A stretch of 11,970 bases of DNA. Source: Chitinophaga pinensis (GTDB lineage Bacteria > Bacteroidota > Bacteroidia > Flavobacteriales > Flavobacteriaceae). A program made the position numbers and the translations under genes. How positions within the stretch are numbered: the first letter of the stretch is position 1; each line of letters begins with the position of its first letter. The notes under the pieces were generated by a model. The model saw nothing but the letters and a program-made list of their open reading frames with translations. It was not told where the DNA came from and searched no databases. Shown piece by piece: positions 1 through 6,425 of this stretch. The stretch lies in the NCBI GenBank assembly GCA_943324925.2, contig CALPNL020000044.1:1-11970 (forward strand). The letters are read 5' to 3'.

Positions 1-742
1 GTAAATTAGAAGTAGTTTCGGTCATCACAACTACGGAAGGATCATTTGCCAAAAAATCAATAATTGAAGCATCAATTGAATTTGGATCGTTCACCCCAAC
101 AAGTACTAATTTCTTTTTTATTGAATTCCAAATAGTTGCGAATTTGGACGCATTTTGCAATTCAACGGCAGGAATTTCATTTGCAACAGCAGAAGTATTT
201 ACCTTAATTGAAAGTTCATTTATAGTTTCGTATAACGGCTCTTCAAATGGGGCATTAATGTGAACAGGACCTTTATTTGCTATCGAGTAATGAATTGCTT
301 TGGTAATTTTTTGATCATTTTCAAACGAAGCTCCCTCGACTAAATTGGCATTGTATAAAGAATGGTTTTGAAATACATTTTCTTGACGAATCGTTTGGCC
401 ATCCCCGATATCAATTTTTTCTGAAGGTCGGTCGGCACTAATTACCACCATTGGAATTTGACTATAAAAAGCCTCGGCAATAGCAGGGTAATAATTTAAT
501 AGAGCCGATCCGGAGGTGCAAACTAAAGCAACTGGAGTTTTTGTTTGTTGGGCAATACCCAAAGCAAAAAAGGCAGCACTTCTTTCATCAGCAATACTAT
601 AACAGGTAAATTTTGGATTGTTTACAAAGCCAATTGTTAGGGGTGCATTTCTTGAACCTGGCGAAATAACGATATGAGTTAATCCTTGAGCGAGACAAAT
701 TTCAATTATGCTTTGCGCTAAGGGTATTTTAGGATAGATCAT
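1..742 (-). CDS. menD: MenD, 2-succinyl-5-enolpyruvyl-6-hydroxy-3-cyclohexene-1-carboxylate synthase (N-terminal part)
   Basis: This is the N-terminal 247 codons of a thiamine-diphosphate enzyme. MenD joins isochorismate and 2-oxoglutarate in cytoplasmic menaquinone synthesis, the usual respiratory quinone of Bacteroidota. I translated the complement by hand. Seen: ISPGSRNAPL (residues 26-35, the isochorismate-binding SPGSR signature), DERSAAFFALG (52-62, with the Glu expected to activate the ThDP cofactor at 53), CTSGSALLNYYPA (75-87), ISADRP (101-106) and GDGQTIRQ (113-120). These are in the order and spacing of the family's Pyr domain. Full MenD is about 550-560 residues, so the central and PP domains lie off the left edge. 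The ATG at 742 gives the usual short MenD N-terminus (MIYPKIPLAQ). The reading frame is intact. The gene is divergent from the acetyltransferase with a 97-bp gap. Confidence 0.96.
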   Translation of the reverse strand, partial: MIYPKIPLAQSIIEICLAQGLTHIVISPGSRNAPLTIGFVNNPKFTCYSIADERSAAFFALGIAQQTKTPVALVCTSGSALLNYYPAIAEAFYSQIPMVVISADRPSEKIDIGDGQTIRQENVFQNHSLYNANLVEGASFENDQKITKAIHYSIANKGPVHINAPFEEPLYETINELSIKVNTSAVANEIPAVELQNASKFATIWNSIKKKLVLVGVNDPNSIDASIIDFLANDPSVVVMTETTSNL

Positions 743-763
743 TAGGAGATTCAAATTAGAACA

Positions 764-771
764 CAAAGGTA
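764..771 (-). promoter_or_regulatory. Putative -7 element of menD
   Basis: On the minus strand this reads TACCTTTG, an exact match to the Bacteroidota -7 consensus TAnnTTTG. It lies 21 nt upstream of the menD ATG, giving a leader of roughly 15 nt. I see no clear TTG -33 element at 17-23 nt spacing, only a TTC at the outer limit, so this rests on the -7 motif and its position alone. Confidence 0.4.
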
Positions 772-814
772 CAAAGTTGTTAAGGTTTATACTAGAAACT
801 ATAAATAGTTTTAT

Positions 815-822
815 TATTTTTG
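815..822 (+). promoter_or_regulatory. Putative -7 element of the GNAT gene
   Basis: TATTTTTG matches TAnnTTTG exactly and ends 17 nt before the ATG at 840. No good TTG -33 box is seen at the expected distance. If it is used, transcription starts at about 828, which rules out the upstream in-frame ATG at 777 as a translation start. Confidence 0.4.
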
Positions 823-839
823 AGAAACATAATTCCCTA

Positions 840-1337
840 ATGAAAGTTAAAATTAGATCCTTCGAAATTAAAGATACCCAGGCCATTTTAGATATTATCA
901 ATTATAATATTCTAAATTCTACGGCTTTATACGATTATAAAATTCGAAATATTGAAGATCAAAAAAAGATGTTAGCAGAAAAAATCAATAAAGGATTTCC
1001 GGTAATCGTTGCAGAATCTGATTATAAGTTGGTTGGTTTTGGAATGTACAGTGAATTTCGATTTCGGGAGGCTTATAAATTTACCGTTGAACATTCGGTT
1101 TATGTTTCCCCAGACGAAATGGGCAAAGGCATTGGCAAATTGATATTAACAGAACTGATTGCTTTGGCAAAAGATCAAGGCTTACATACGATGATTGGCG
1201 TTATTGATTCCGAAAACCAAAGCAGTATTTCTTTTCACGAACAATTTGGCTTTAAAACCGTTGGAATTATCAAGGAATCAGGATATAAATTTGATCGTTG
1301 GCTGGATTCGGTGTTTATGCAATTGCTATTGAAATAA
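840..1337 (+). CDS. GNAT family N-acetyltransferase, MnaT/phosphinothricin acetyltransferase type
   Basis: A 165-residue acetyl-CoA-dependent N-acetyltransferase. The chain fits the phosphinothricin/methionine-sulfoximine acetyltransferase subgroup (MnaT/MddA type) along its whole length. It has KVKIRSFEIKD at the start, GFPVIVAE (52-59), FTVEHSVYV (81-89), the glycine-rich acetyl-CoA loop MGKGIGK (94-100), SISFHEQFGF (129-138) and KFDRWLDSVFMQL (150-162). Known members acetylate small amino-acid analogues such as methionine sulfone, methionine sulfoximine or phosphinothricin. The substrate here cannot be read from sequence. The frame is open back to an ATG at 777, but that adds 21 residues without family similarity and lies upstream of the candidate promoter, so I chose 840. 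Probably cytoplasmic and monocistronic. Its stop codon abuts that of the convergent peroxidase gene. Confidence 0.9.
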   Translation: MKVKIRSFEIKDTQAILDIINYNILNSTALYDYKIRNIEDQKKMLAEKINKGFPVIVAESDYKLVGFGMYSEFRFREAYKFTVEHSVYVSPDEMGKGIGKLILTELIALAKDQGLHTMIGVIDSENQSSISFHEQFGFKTVGIIKESGYKFDRWLDSVFMQLLLK

Positions 1338-1883
1338 TTACTTTTCTATCCAGTTAACAATTTTCTCATCATTAGGTTTCACCCCCGACATATACACTTG
1401 TTCCAGCTGACCCTTTTCATTGATAAGGTATTTTTGAAAATTCCATTCTACTTTAGAATCTAAGACTCCGTTTAATTTCTTTTGGGTTAGAAATTGATAG
1501 ATAGGATGCATGTCTTTTCCTTTTACGGATATTTTTGCCATCATTGGGAAAGATACCCCGTATTTACTTCGACAAAAAGTGGCTATTTCAGCATTGGTTC
1601 CTGGCTCTTGCCACATAAAATTATTAGCAGGAAAACCTATGATTACAAAATTTTGGTTTTTATATTTTTTATAAATCGCTTCTAATTGCTCGTATTGTGG
1701 GGTATAACCACACTTAGAGGCGGTATTTACAATTAAAATCTTCTTCCCTTTTAACGAAGCGAAATCAAAAGTAGCACCTGATAAATCTTCTACTTTAAAT
1801 TGGTAAATTGAAGTATTGCTTTGTGCGTTCACAGAAAATGAAGTTAGGATAAAAAGTACGAACAGTAGTAAATTCTTTTTCAT
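1338..1883 (-). CDS. Exported thioredoxin-type glutathione peroxidase
   Basis: A 181-residue glutathione-peroxidase fold protein, predicted to reduce hydrogen peroxide or lipid hydroperoxides. Seen: a signal peptide (MKKN, hydrophobic run 5-17, VNAQ at 18-21); NTASKCGYTPQYEQL (53-67) with peroxidatic Cys58; QEPGTNAEI with Gln92; and VEWNF with Trp147 and Asn148. The catalytic Cys-Gln-Trp-Asn tetrad is therefore complete. Cys104 (ATFCRSKYG) sits where the resolving cysteine of two-cysteine, thioredoxin-dependent members lies, so thioredoxin-like reductants are more likely than glutathione. The usual GFPCNQF motif is changed to GFPANNF. The frame extends to an ATG at 1955, but the ATG at 1883 starts exactly at a normal signal peptide and lies downstream of a candidate promoter. 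If exported, it would act in the periplasm. It follows gene A on the same strand after 106 nt. Confidence 0.93.
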   Translation of the reverse strand: MKKNLLLFVLFILTSFSVNAQSNTSIYQFKVEDLSGATFDFASLKGKKILIVNTASKCGYTPQYEQLEAIYKKYKNQNFVIIGFPANNFMWQEPGTNAEIATFCRSKYGVSFPMMAKISVKGKDMHPIYQFLTQKKLNGVLDSKVEWNFQKYLINEKGQLEQVYMSGVKPNDEKIVNWIEK

Positions 1884-1920
1884 GATTTTTTTTATAAAAT
1901 TACTTATAAAGTTCTTAAGT

Positions 1921-1952
1921 AAAATATAAAATAGCAGTTTATTGAAATTCAA
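1921..1952 (-). promoter_or_regulatory. Putative promoter of the peroxidase gene
   Basis: Read on the minus strand, TTG (1950-1952) is followed after 21 nt by TATATTTT (1921-1928). This is the Bacteroidota arrangement of a -33 TTG and a -7 TAnnTTTG with the last base changed. It lies 37 nt before the ATG at 1883. The rest of the 1884-1989 gap is A/T-rich. I see no convincing hairpin terminator for gene A in it, so readthrough from the LamG operon is possible. Confidence 0.4.
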
Positions 1953-1989
1953 CAAACGTTAAAGTTATTTAGAAGAGGGGAATTAAAAA

Positions 1990-3408
1990 TTAATATCCAA
2001 ACCTAGATTTTTGAGAATTCCAATTAGAGGTAACGTCTGAAGTAGATAGTCCATAATTATAGATTAAAAAACTACCCATACGTATATTAGTCCCTTCTGC
2101 AGTATTAGATCGTTGCCCTAAATAGATGCTATTTCCAGTAACTGCACCAAAACTTGTATTTCTTACCAGCACATTATTCACGTAAATAGAAATTGTATTT
2201 GATGATTTTACAAAAACAACCTGACTCCAGGTAGCACTTGCTAAAGTGGTAAAATTACTTTGCCAAGACACATTTGGAGAATAATAACTTAATTGATTAC
2301 TGCTATTGATTGCAATTTCAAAATTATCCCCATTAGTACTAACAATTCTCGAATATTGGCCACCAGGTGCACTAATTGGATAAATCCAAAAACTACAGGT
2401 GAAATCGGTAGACCAGGAATAATTAACATTGGCATAGTTTCCGCCAGTAAAAGTAAAATAACTAGGCGCTGTAGCAGTAAAGGCGGGACTTCCAGCTAAG
2501 GTAGCGTGATTATTAGCTCCACTAATATCAGACCATCTAGTTCCATTTCCAGGATAACTATTTGGACTACTAGCATCATAGTTAATTTGTAAACCATTTG
2601 AAATAACTCTTGGGACTGAAATCACATTAGCTACTTTTCCAAGAACAAAATTACTGGTTGTACCTGTTTTTGCAAAATTGTTTAAGACCCCGTTTCGTGC
2701 ATTCGGTGTTTTGTCAATTACATTACTTATTGCCGTATTATTTCCTGCTGCTATTCCTTGATTAAAGGGATAATAAGCTACTAATCCCGTTTCCGTTCCC
2801 GCCAGTTCTGAATTCATATTGGATTGAATCTCGGATTGAGTACGAGCCACATTCCAAATACGTACTTCGTCCATAACACCGTTAAAAAACCTACCATTTG
2901 CCCAGGTACCCATACTAATAGGCACATTACCTGCAATACTAGGAAAACTATTATTGGTAACGGTATCTAATAACAACCCGTTTACATAAAATTTTAGTGT
3001 GCCCGCTGTAGAAGAATAGACCAAAGCAACGTGATACCAGGTGTTAGTATTAAAGGCATAACTAAATACATTATCATTACCACCATTGACATCAAAGCCT
3101 ATATTATTTCCATGAAATTGAAAATGAACATAACCAGTAGACCAATTGTCATGGTTTAGCAAGGCTGAAAAACCACCAAGTTGATACGGTTTTAACCAAA
3201 GTTCATAAGTTAATTCATTAGTGTTCGAAGATAGCAAACTAGAATTTAATACAACTCCATCATCAATGCCGTCAAAACCCAAGCCATTACTCGTAGTGGG
3301 TACAGCTGCTATAGGGGCAACATAATTATTAGTCCCACGAAAAAAAGCATGTTGTGCATTAGCAACAACTACTGATAATAATAACAAGAGTAAAAGATAT
3401 TTTTTCAT
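1990..3408 (-). CDS. Secreted protein with two LamG domains (paralogue A)
   Basis: A 472-residue exported protein, last gene of the array. Residues 1-19 form a Sec signal peptide (MKKY, poly-Leu core, ANAQ). A short mature N-terminus, HAFFRGTNNYVAP (20-32), is shared with B and C. LamG domain 1 covers about 40-245 (FDGIDDGV, ELWLKP, WYHVALVY, KFYVNG, MDEVRIWNVARTQSEIQSNM, then GLVAYYPFNQG). A linker GKVANVISVPRVISNG (257-272) leads into LamG domain 2 (about 273-472), beginning YDASSPNSYPGNGTRWSDISG and ending in RFGY. LamG (concanavalin-like jelly roll) domains usually bind glycans or proteins; no catalytic motif is visible. No T9SS sorting domain or lipobox is seen. Final residue Tyr instead of Leu, and NYGLS in place of NRxLS, make it the most divergent C-terminus of the set. 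Ligand unknown. Confidence 0.88.
   Translation of the reverse strand: MKKYLLLLLLLSVVVANAQHAFFRGTNNYVAPIAAVPTTSNGLGFDGIDDGVVLNSSLLSSNTNELTYELWLKPYQLGGFSALLNHDNWSTGYVHFQFHGNNIGFDVNGGNDNVFSYAFNTNTWYHVALVYSSTAGTLKFYVNGLLLDTVTNNSFPSIAGNVPISMGTWANGRFFNGVMDEVRIWNVARTQSEIQSNMNSELAGTETGLVAYYPFNQGIAAGNNTAISNVIDKTPNARNGVLNNFAKTGTTSNFVLGKVANVISVPRVISNGLQINYDASSPNSYPGNGTRWSDISGANNHATLAGSPAFTATAPSYFTFTGGNYANVNYSWSTDFTCSFWIYPISAPGGQYSRIVSTNGDNFEIAINSSNQLSYYSPNVSWQSNFTTLASATWSQVVFVKSSNTISIYVNNVLVRNTSFGAVTGNSIYLGQRSNTAEGTNIRMGSFLIYNYGLSTSDVTSNWNSQKSRFGY
2594..2846 (-). repeat. Linker repeat, copy in gene A (pairs with 4066-4318)
   Basis: A block of about 253 bp aligns without gaps to 4066-4318 at a constant offset of 1472, with about 14 mismatches by eye. 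It encodes the end of LamG domain 1, from about RTQSEIQSNM through ELAGTETGLVAYYPFNQG, and the whole inter-domain linker to VISNGL. Sequence on either side of the block diverges sharply between A and B. Confidence 0.9.
3317..3408 (-). repeat. Signal-peptide repeat, copy in gene A
   Basis: A 92-bp block covering the start codon, signal peptide and conserved mature N-terminus. It aligns without gaps to 4801-4892 (gene B) and 6324-6415 (gene C). The A and C copies differ at about 4 positions by eye. Similarity drops right after the codons for NNYVAP. Confidence 0.92.
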
Positions 3409-3428
3409 TTTATGTTTTTTATTATTAT

Positions 3429-4892
3429 TTATAATCCAAAGCGTGTTTTAAGGGTATCAAAGTTTTGAGTCACCTCTGCGGCTGATAATACTCTATCATA
3501 TACCATTGTATTTCCAATATATCCAGACCAGTAATTATTGTCAAATCTAGTTCTTCCAATATTCAAAACGTCTGCATGGTTGGTACTTCCAGAAATTGTA
3601 TTTTTTAATACTCCGTTTAAATAGATGGATATTGTCCCAGATCCACTAGTCACTGTAATATTATACCACCTATTTATTGTCATCACTGAAGATATTGAAT
3701 ACAATGCTGAATTACCATTATACCAGATGTTTAATGATGGATTAAAAGATCCTACACTTGAAGTTCCCATATAAAACCCATTATAATTACCTAATGCAAA
3801 TGTCGAGAAAATACCTCTATTCCAATCTGAATAATTCAAATTATTATAAAACCAAATTGAAATAGTACAAGTAGGACTTGGAATATAAGTCGTATTAATA
3901 TATTGATTTGTTCCATTAAAAGTCAATACTCCACCAGCAACAGTACTATTAAAACCAGAATTATTAACCAGCGTTCCATTGCGGTTATTTCCACTTAAAT
4001 CATACCAAGTAGAACCCGTTCCTGGATAACTAGTTGGGTCACTTGCATCATAATGCAATTGCAATCCATTTGAAATAACTCTTGGGACTGAAATCACATT
4101 AGCTACCTTTCCAATAACAAAATTACTGGTTGTCCCTGTTTTAGCAAAATTGTACAAGACCCCGTTTCGTGCATTAGGGGTTTTGTCAATTGCATTACTT
4201 ATTGCAGTATTATTTCCTGCTGCTATTCCTTGATTAAAGGGATAATAAGCTACTAATCCTGTTTCCGTTCCAGCCAGTTCTCTATTCATATTGGATTGAA
4301 TCTCGGATTGAGTACGAGGCAAATTCCATATTCTTACATCGTCTAACGTTCCATTAAGCCCAGTATAATTATCATATCGATTTCCTATAATAAACTTTGA
4401 ACCAGCTACATTACCAGGAGAAGAGGCATCACCAATCCCGTCCAGTACCCCATTAATATAAATTTGTATTTTAGCTATGGATGGATTATAGACAAATGCT
4501 AAATGGGCCCAAGTACCAATTGTAAGTGTTGAACTACTTGTAACTGATCCGGTAACATTACCTTGACCGACCAAAAAACTAACATTACCCGATCCGTTTG
4601 TTACATACATATCAAAAGGTGCCGGATAATTATTAATCGTTTGAGTTGCCATTGCACTATATCCAAAATCATTTACTTTCATCCAACCTTCAATTGTAAA
4701 ACCTAAAGAAGGATTAATCACAAGAGTCGTATTTTCTACATAATCATTAACTCCATCGAAATCCAAAGCATTACTCGGAGTGGGCGGAGCTACTACCGGA
4801 GCAACATAATTATTAGTCCCACGAAAATAAGCATGTTGTGCATTAGCTACAACTGCTAATAATAGAAACGAAAGTAAAAGATATTTTTTCAT
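3429..4892 (-). CDS. Secreted protein with two LamG domains (paralogue B)
   Basis: A 487-residue paralogue of A and C. It has signal peptide 1-19 (ANAQ), mature start HAYFRGTNNYVAP (20-32), and LamG domain 1 at about 38-250 (LDFDGVNDYV, FTIEGWMKV, WAHLAFVY, IQIYINGVLDG, LDDVRIWN). The linker GKVANVISVPRVISNG (261-276) precedes LamG domain 2 (about 277-487), which begins YDASDPTSYPGTGSTWYDLSG and ends VYDRVLSAAEVTQNFDTLK-TRFGL. The second half of domain 1 and the linker are almost identical to A, yet the ligand-side halves of both domains differ in length and sequence. No enzyme motif, membrane anchor or T9SS sorting domain is seen. The 20-nt spacer to gene A closely resembles the spacer before B, so the duplicated unit includes it. 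Function beyond binding is unknown. Confidence 0.88.
   Translation of the reverse strand: MKKYLLLSFLLLAVVANAQHAYFRGTNNYVAPVVAPPTPSNALDFDGVNDYVENTTLVINPSLGFTIEGWMKVNDFGYSAMATQTINNYPAPFDMYVTNGSGNVSFLVGQGNVTGSVTSSSTLTIGTWAHLAFVYNPSIAKIQIYINGVLDGIGDASSPGNVAGSKFIIGNRYDNYTGLNGTLDDVRIWNLPRTQSEIQSNMNRELAGTETGLVAYYPFNQGIAAGNNTAISNAIDKTPNARNGVLYNFAKTGTTSNFVIGKVANVISVPRVISNGLQLHYDASDPTSYPGTGSTWYDLSGNNRNGTLVNNSGFNSTVAGGVLTFNGTNQYINTTYIPSPTCTISIWFYNNLNYSDWNRGIFSTFALGNYNGFYMGTSSVGSFNPSLNIWYNGNSALYSISSVMTINRWYNITVTSGSGTISIYLNGVLKNTISGSTNHADVLNIGRTRFDNNYWSGYIGNTMVYDRVLSAAEVTQNFDTLKTRFGL
4066..4318 (-). repeat. Linker repeat, copy in gene B (pairs with 2594-2846)
   Basis: The gene B member of the roughly 94 % identical pair. 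Gene C carries a clearly related but more diverged version that includes an insertion, with the sequence SATSSGTAYN in place of DKTPNARN. Confidence 0.9.
4801..4892 (-). repeat. Signal-peptide repeat, copy in gene B
   Basis: Second copy of the 92-bp block. It is slightly more diverged than the A and C copies within the hydrophobic core (LLLSFLLLAVV) and has Tyr in place of Phe in HAYFRGTNNYVAP. Confidence 0.92.
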
Positions 4893-4912
4893 TTTTATGT
4901 TTTTATTGTTAT

Positions 4913-6415
4913 TTATAATCCAAAGCGGGTTCTAAGTGCATTAAAGTTAGTGGTAACCTCTGTAGCTAAAAGTGCTCGGTTGTAGATTAATGCATGACCT
5001 ACATTTCCATTAAGAAAGGCAAACGGGTTTTGTCCATTACTACTACCATAAGAACCTATATAAAAATTATCTGTTGACGAATTTAGGTTGATACTGCTGG
5101 TACTGCTTATGTCAATTGGCGTCCCTTTTAATACTCCATCAATATATAAACTCATCATTGATGTTCGATCAATCGTCATTACTAAATTGTGAAATTTATT
5201 ATCTAAATATGGTGCAATAGGCGTAGTTATTAAATAATTATTATCTGGTTGGAAAAGAGAATATATATCACCATTGTCAAAATATAAAGCATATCTTCCA
5301 ACATACGCTCTGTAAGATGTTTTACCCATGATGCCTGCAAAACCCGATCCGTTATTAAATTTCACCCAACAAGACATGGTCCAACTACTTAATCCGATAT
5401 TTAAATTATTACCAAAAGAGGCTACATCATCTGTACCATCAAATGCGATACTACCCCCATTTCCACTTGTAAATGTTGGTCCATTAGTCAGTGTTCCATT
5501 ATATCCATTACCGCTCAAATCATTCCATGTAGTTCCAGTCCCAGAATAGCTTGCTGAATTTCCCGCATCTAAACTAAATACCAATCCATTTGAAATTAAT
5601 CTTGGGACTGAAATTGCATTTGCCACTTTTCCAGTAACAAAATTAGAAATACAGGACCCATTTAATGTAAAACCGGATAAGGTGGCATTGTATGCTGTTC
5701 CTGAAGAAGTAGCACTATTTAATAAAGTAGTTATTGCGGTATTGTTTCCACAAGAAATACCTTCATTGAATTTAAAATAAGCAACTAAGCCACTTTCATT
5801 ACCTGCTAACTCGTTGTTCATAGAAGCTTGAATTTGCGCGCCTGTTTTTGCCACACTCCAAATTCTTAACTCATCTAAACTAGCTGCAGGAGCCGGATCA
5901 CCCCATCCCCAATTACTACGTCCAATAAAATTACTGTTCCTTACTACATTAGCAGGAACAGGGAAATTAGCAGTTCCAGACGCCACACCATTAATATAGA
6001 TGGTAGCTGTACTTCCTGATAAAGTTGCTGCTAAATGGGTCCATTGATTTAAAGGAATCTGATCATTAGCAGAATATTGAGCTCCACCAACGTAAAAACC
6101 TGGTTTCCCTGAGGTCCCATAAGAAGTAGCAAATAATACATTGTTATTTCCAGCTCCATTACCAAAATCAATAATTCTACTCCAATTGGTATGGGAAGTT
6201 GGTTTAACCCAACATTCAATAGTAAAATCACCTGAAAAATAGGTTGCTGCAGGCAAAGTAGCATAATTTTGCAAACTACTGCTAAAGTTTAAACCATTGG
6301 CTTGAGAAGAGGTTACTACTGGGGCAACATAATTATTGGTCCCACGAAAAAAAGCATGTTGTGCATTAGCAACAAATACTGATAATAATAACGAAAGTAA
6401 AAGATATTTTTTCAT
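4913..6415 (-). CDS. Secreted protein with two LamG domains (paralogue C)
   Basis: A 500-residue paralogue. It has signal peptide 1-19 (MKKYLLLSLLLSVFVANAQ), HAFFRGTNNYVAP (20-32), and LamG domain 1 at about 38-255 (FTIECWVKP, WTHLAATLSG, IYINGVASG, LDELRIWSVAKTGAQIQASM, GLVAYFKFNEG). The linker GKVANAISVPRLISNG (262-277) precedes LamG domain 2 (about 278-500), which opens LDAGNSASYSGTGTTWNDLSG and ends NRALLATEVTTNF-RTRFGL. Unlike A and B it has Cys222 and Cys254 flanking the end of domain 1, a possible disulfide. The frame is open to an ATG at 6436, but that start overlaps the end of gene D and puts seven residues before the conserved MKKYLLL. The ATG at 6415 matches A and B and leaves a 10-nt gap. 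Ligand unknown. Confidence 0.88.
   Translation of the reverse strand: MKKYLLLSLLLSVFVANAQHAFFRGTNNYVAPVVTSSQANGLNFSSSLQNYATLPAATYFSGDFTIECWVKPTSHTNWSRIIDFGNGAGNNNVLFATSYGTSGKPGFYVGGAQYSANDQIPLNQWTHLAATLSGSTATIYINGVASGTANFPVPANVVRNSNFIGRSNWGWGDPAPAASLDELRIWSVAKTGAQIQASMNNELAGNESGLVAYFKFNEGISCGNNTAITTLLNSATSSGTAYNATLSGFTLNGSCISNFVTGKVANAISVPRLISNGLVFSLDAGNSASYSGTGTTWNDLSGNGYNGTLTNGPTFTSGNGGSIAFDGTDDVASFGNNLNIGLSSWTMSCWVKFNNGSGFAGIMGKTSYRAYVGRYALYFDNGDIYSLFQPDNNYLITTPIAPYLDNKFHNLVMTIDRTSMMSLYIDGVLKGTPIDISSTSSINLNSSTDNFYIGSYGSSNGQNPFAFLNGNVGHALIYNRALLATEVTTNFNALRTRFGL
6324..6415 (-). repeat. Signal-peptide repeat, copy in gene C
   Basis: Third copy of the 92-bp block. Its exact alignment with the starts of A and B supports 6415 as the start of gene C. 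The short spacer upstream differs from those before A and B because gene D, not a paralogue of this type, precedes it. Confidence 0.92.
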
Positions 6416-6425
6416 ATTATTTATT

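Noticed and set aside
777..839. Longer start for the acetyltransferase at 777
   Set aside because: The extra 21 residues have no family similarity, and a good -7 element at 815-822 lies downstream of that ATG. The ATG at 840 begins at the normal domain start.
1302..1353. Inverted repeat CTGGAT / ATCCAG across the convergent junction as a terminator
   Set aside because: The stem is six base pairs with a loop of about 40 nt and no following T run, so chance is more likely.
1884..1955. Longer start for the peroxidase at 1955
   Set aside because: It would put 24 residues before a standard signal peptide and would lie upstream of the likely promoter at 1921-1952.
1990..6415. Diversity-generating retroelement acting on the LamG cores
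   Set aside because: No reverse transcriptase, no template/variable repeat pair and no adenine-specific substitutions are seen. The differences include length changes and all base types.
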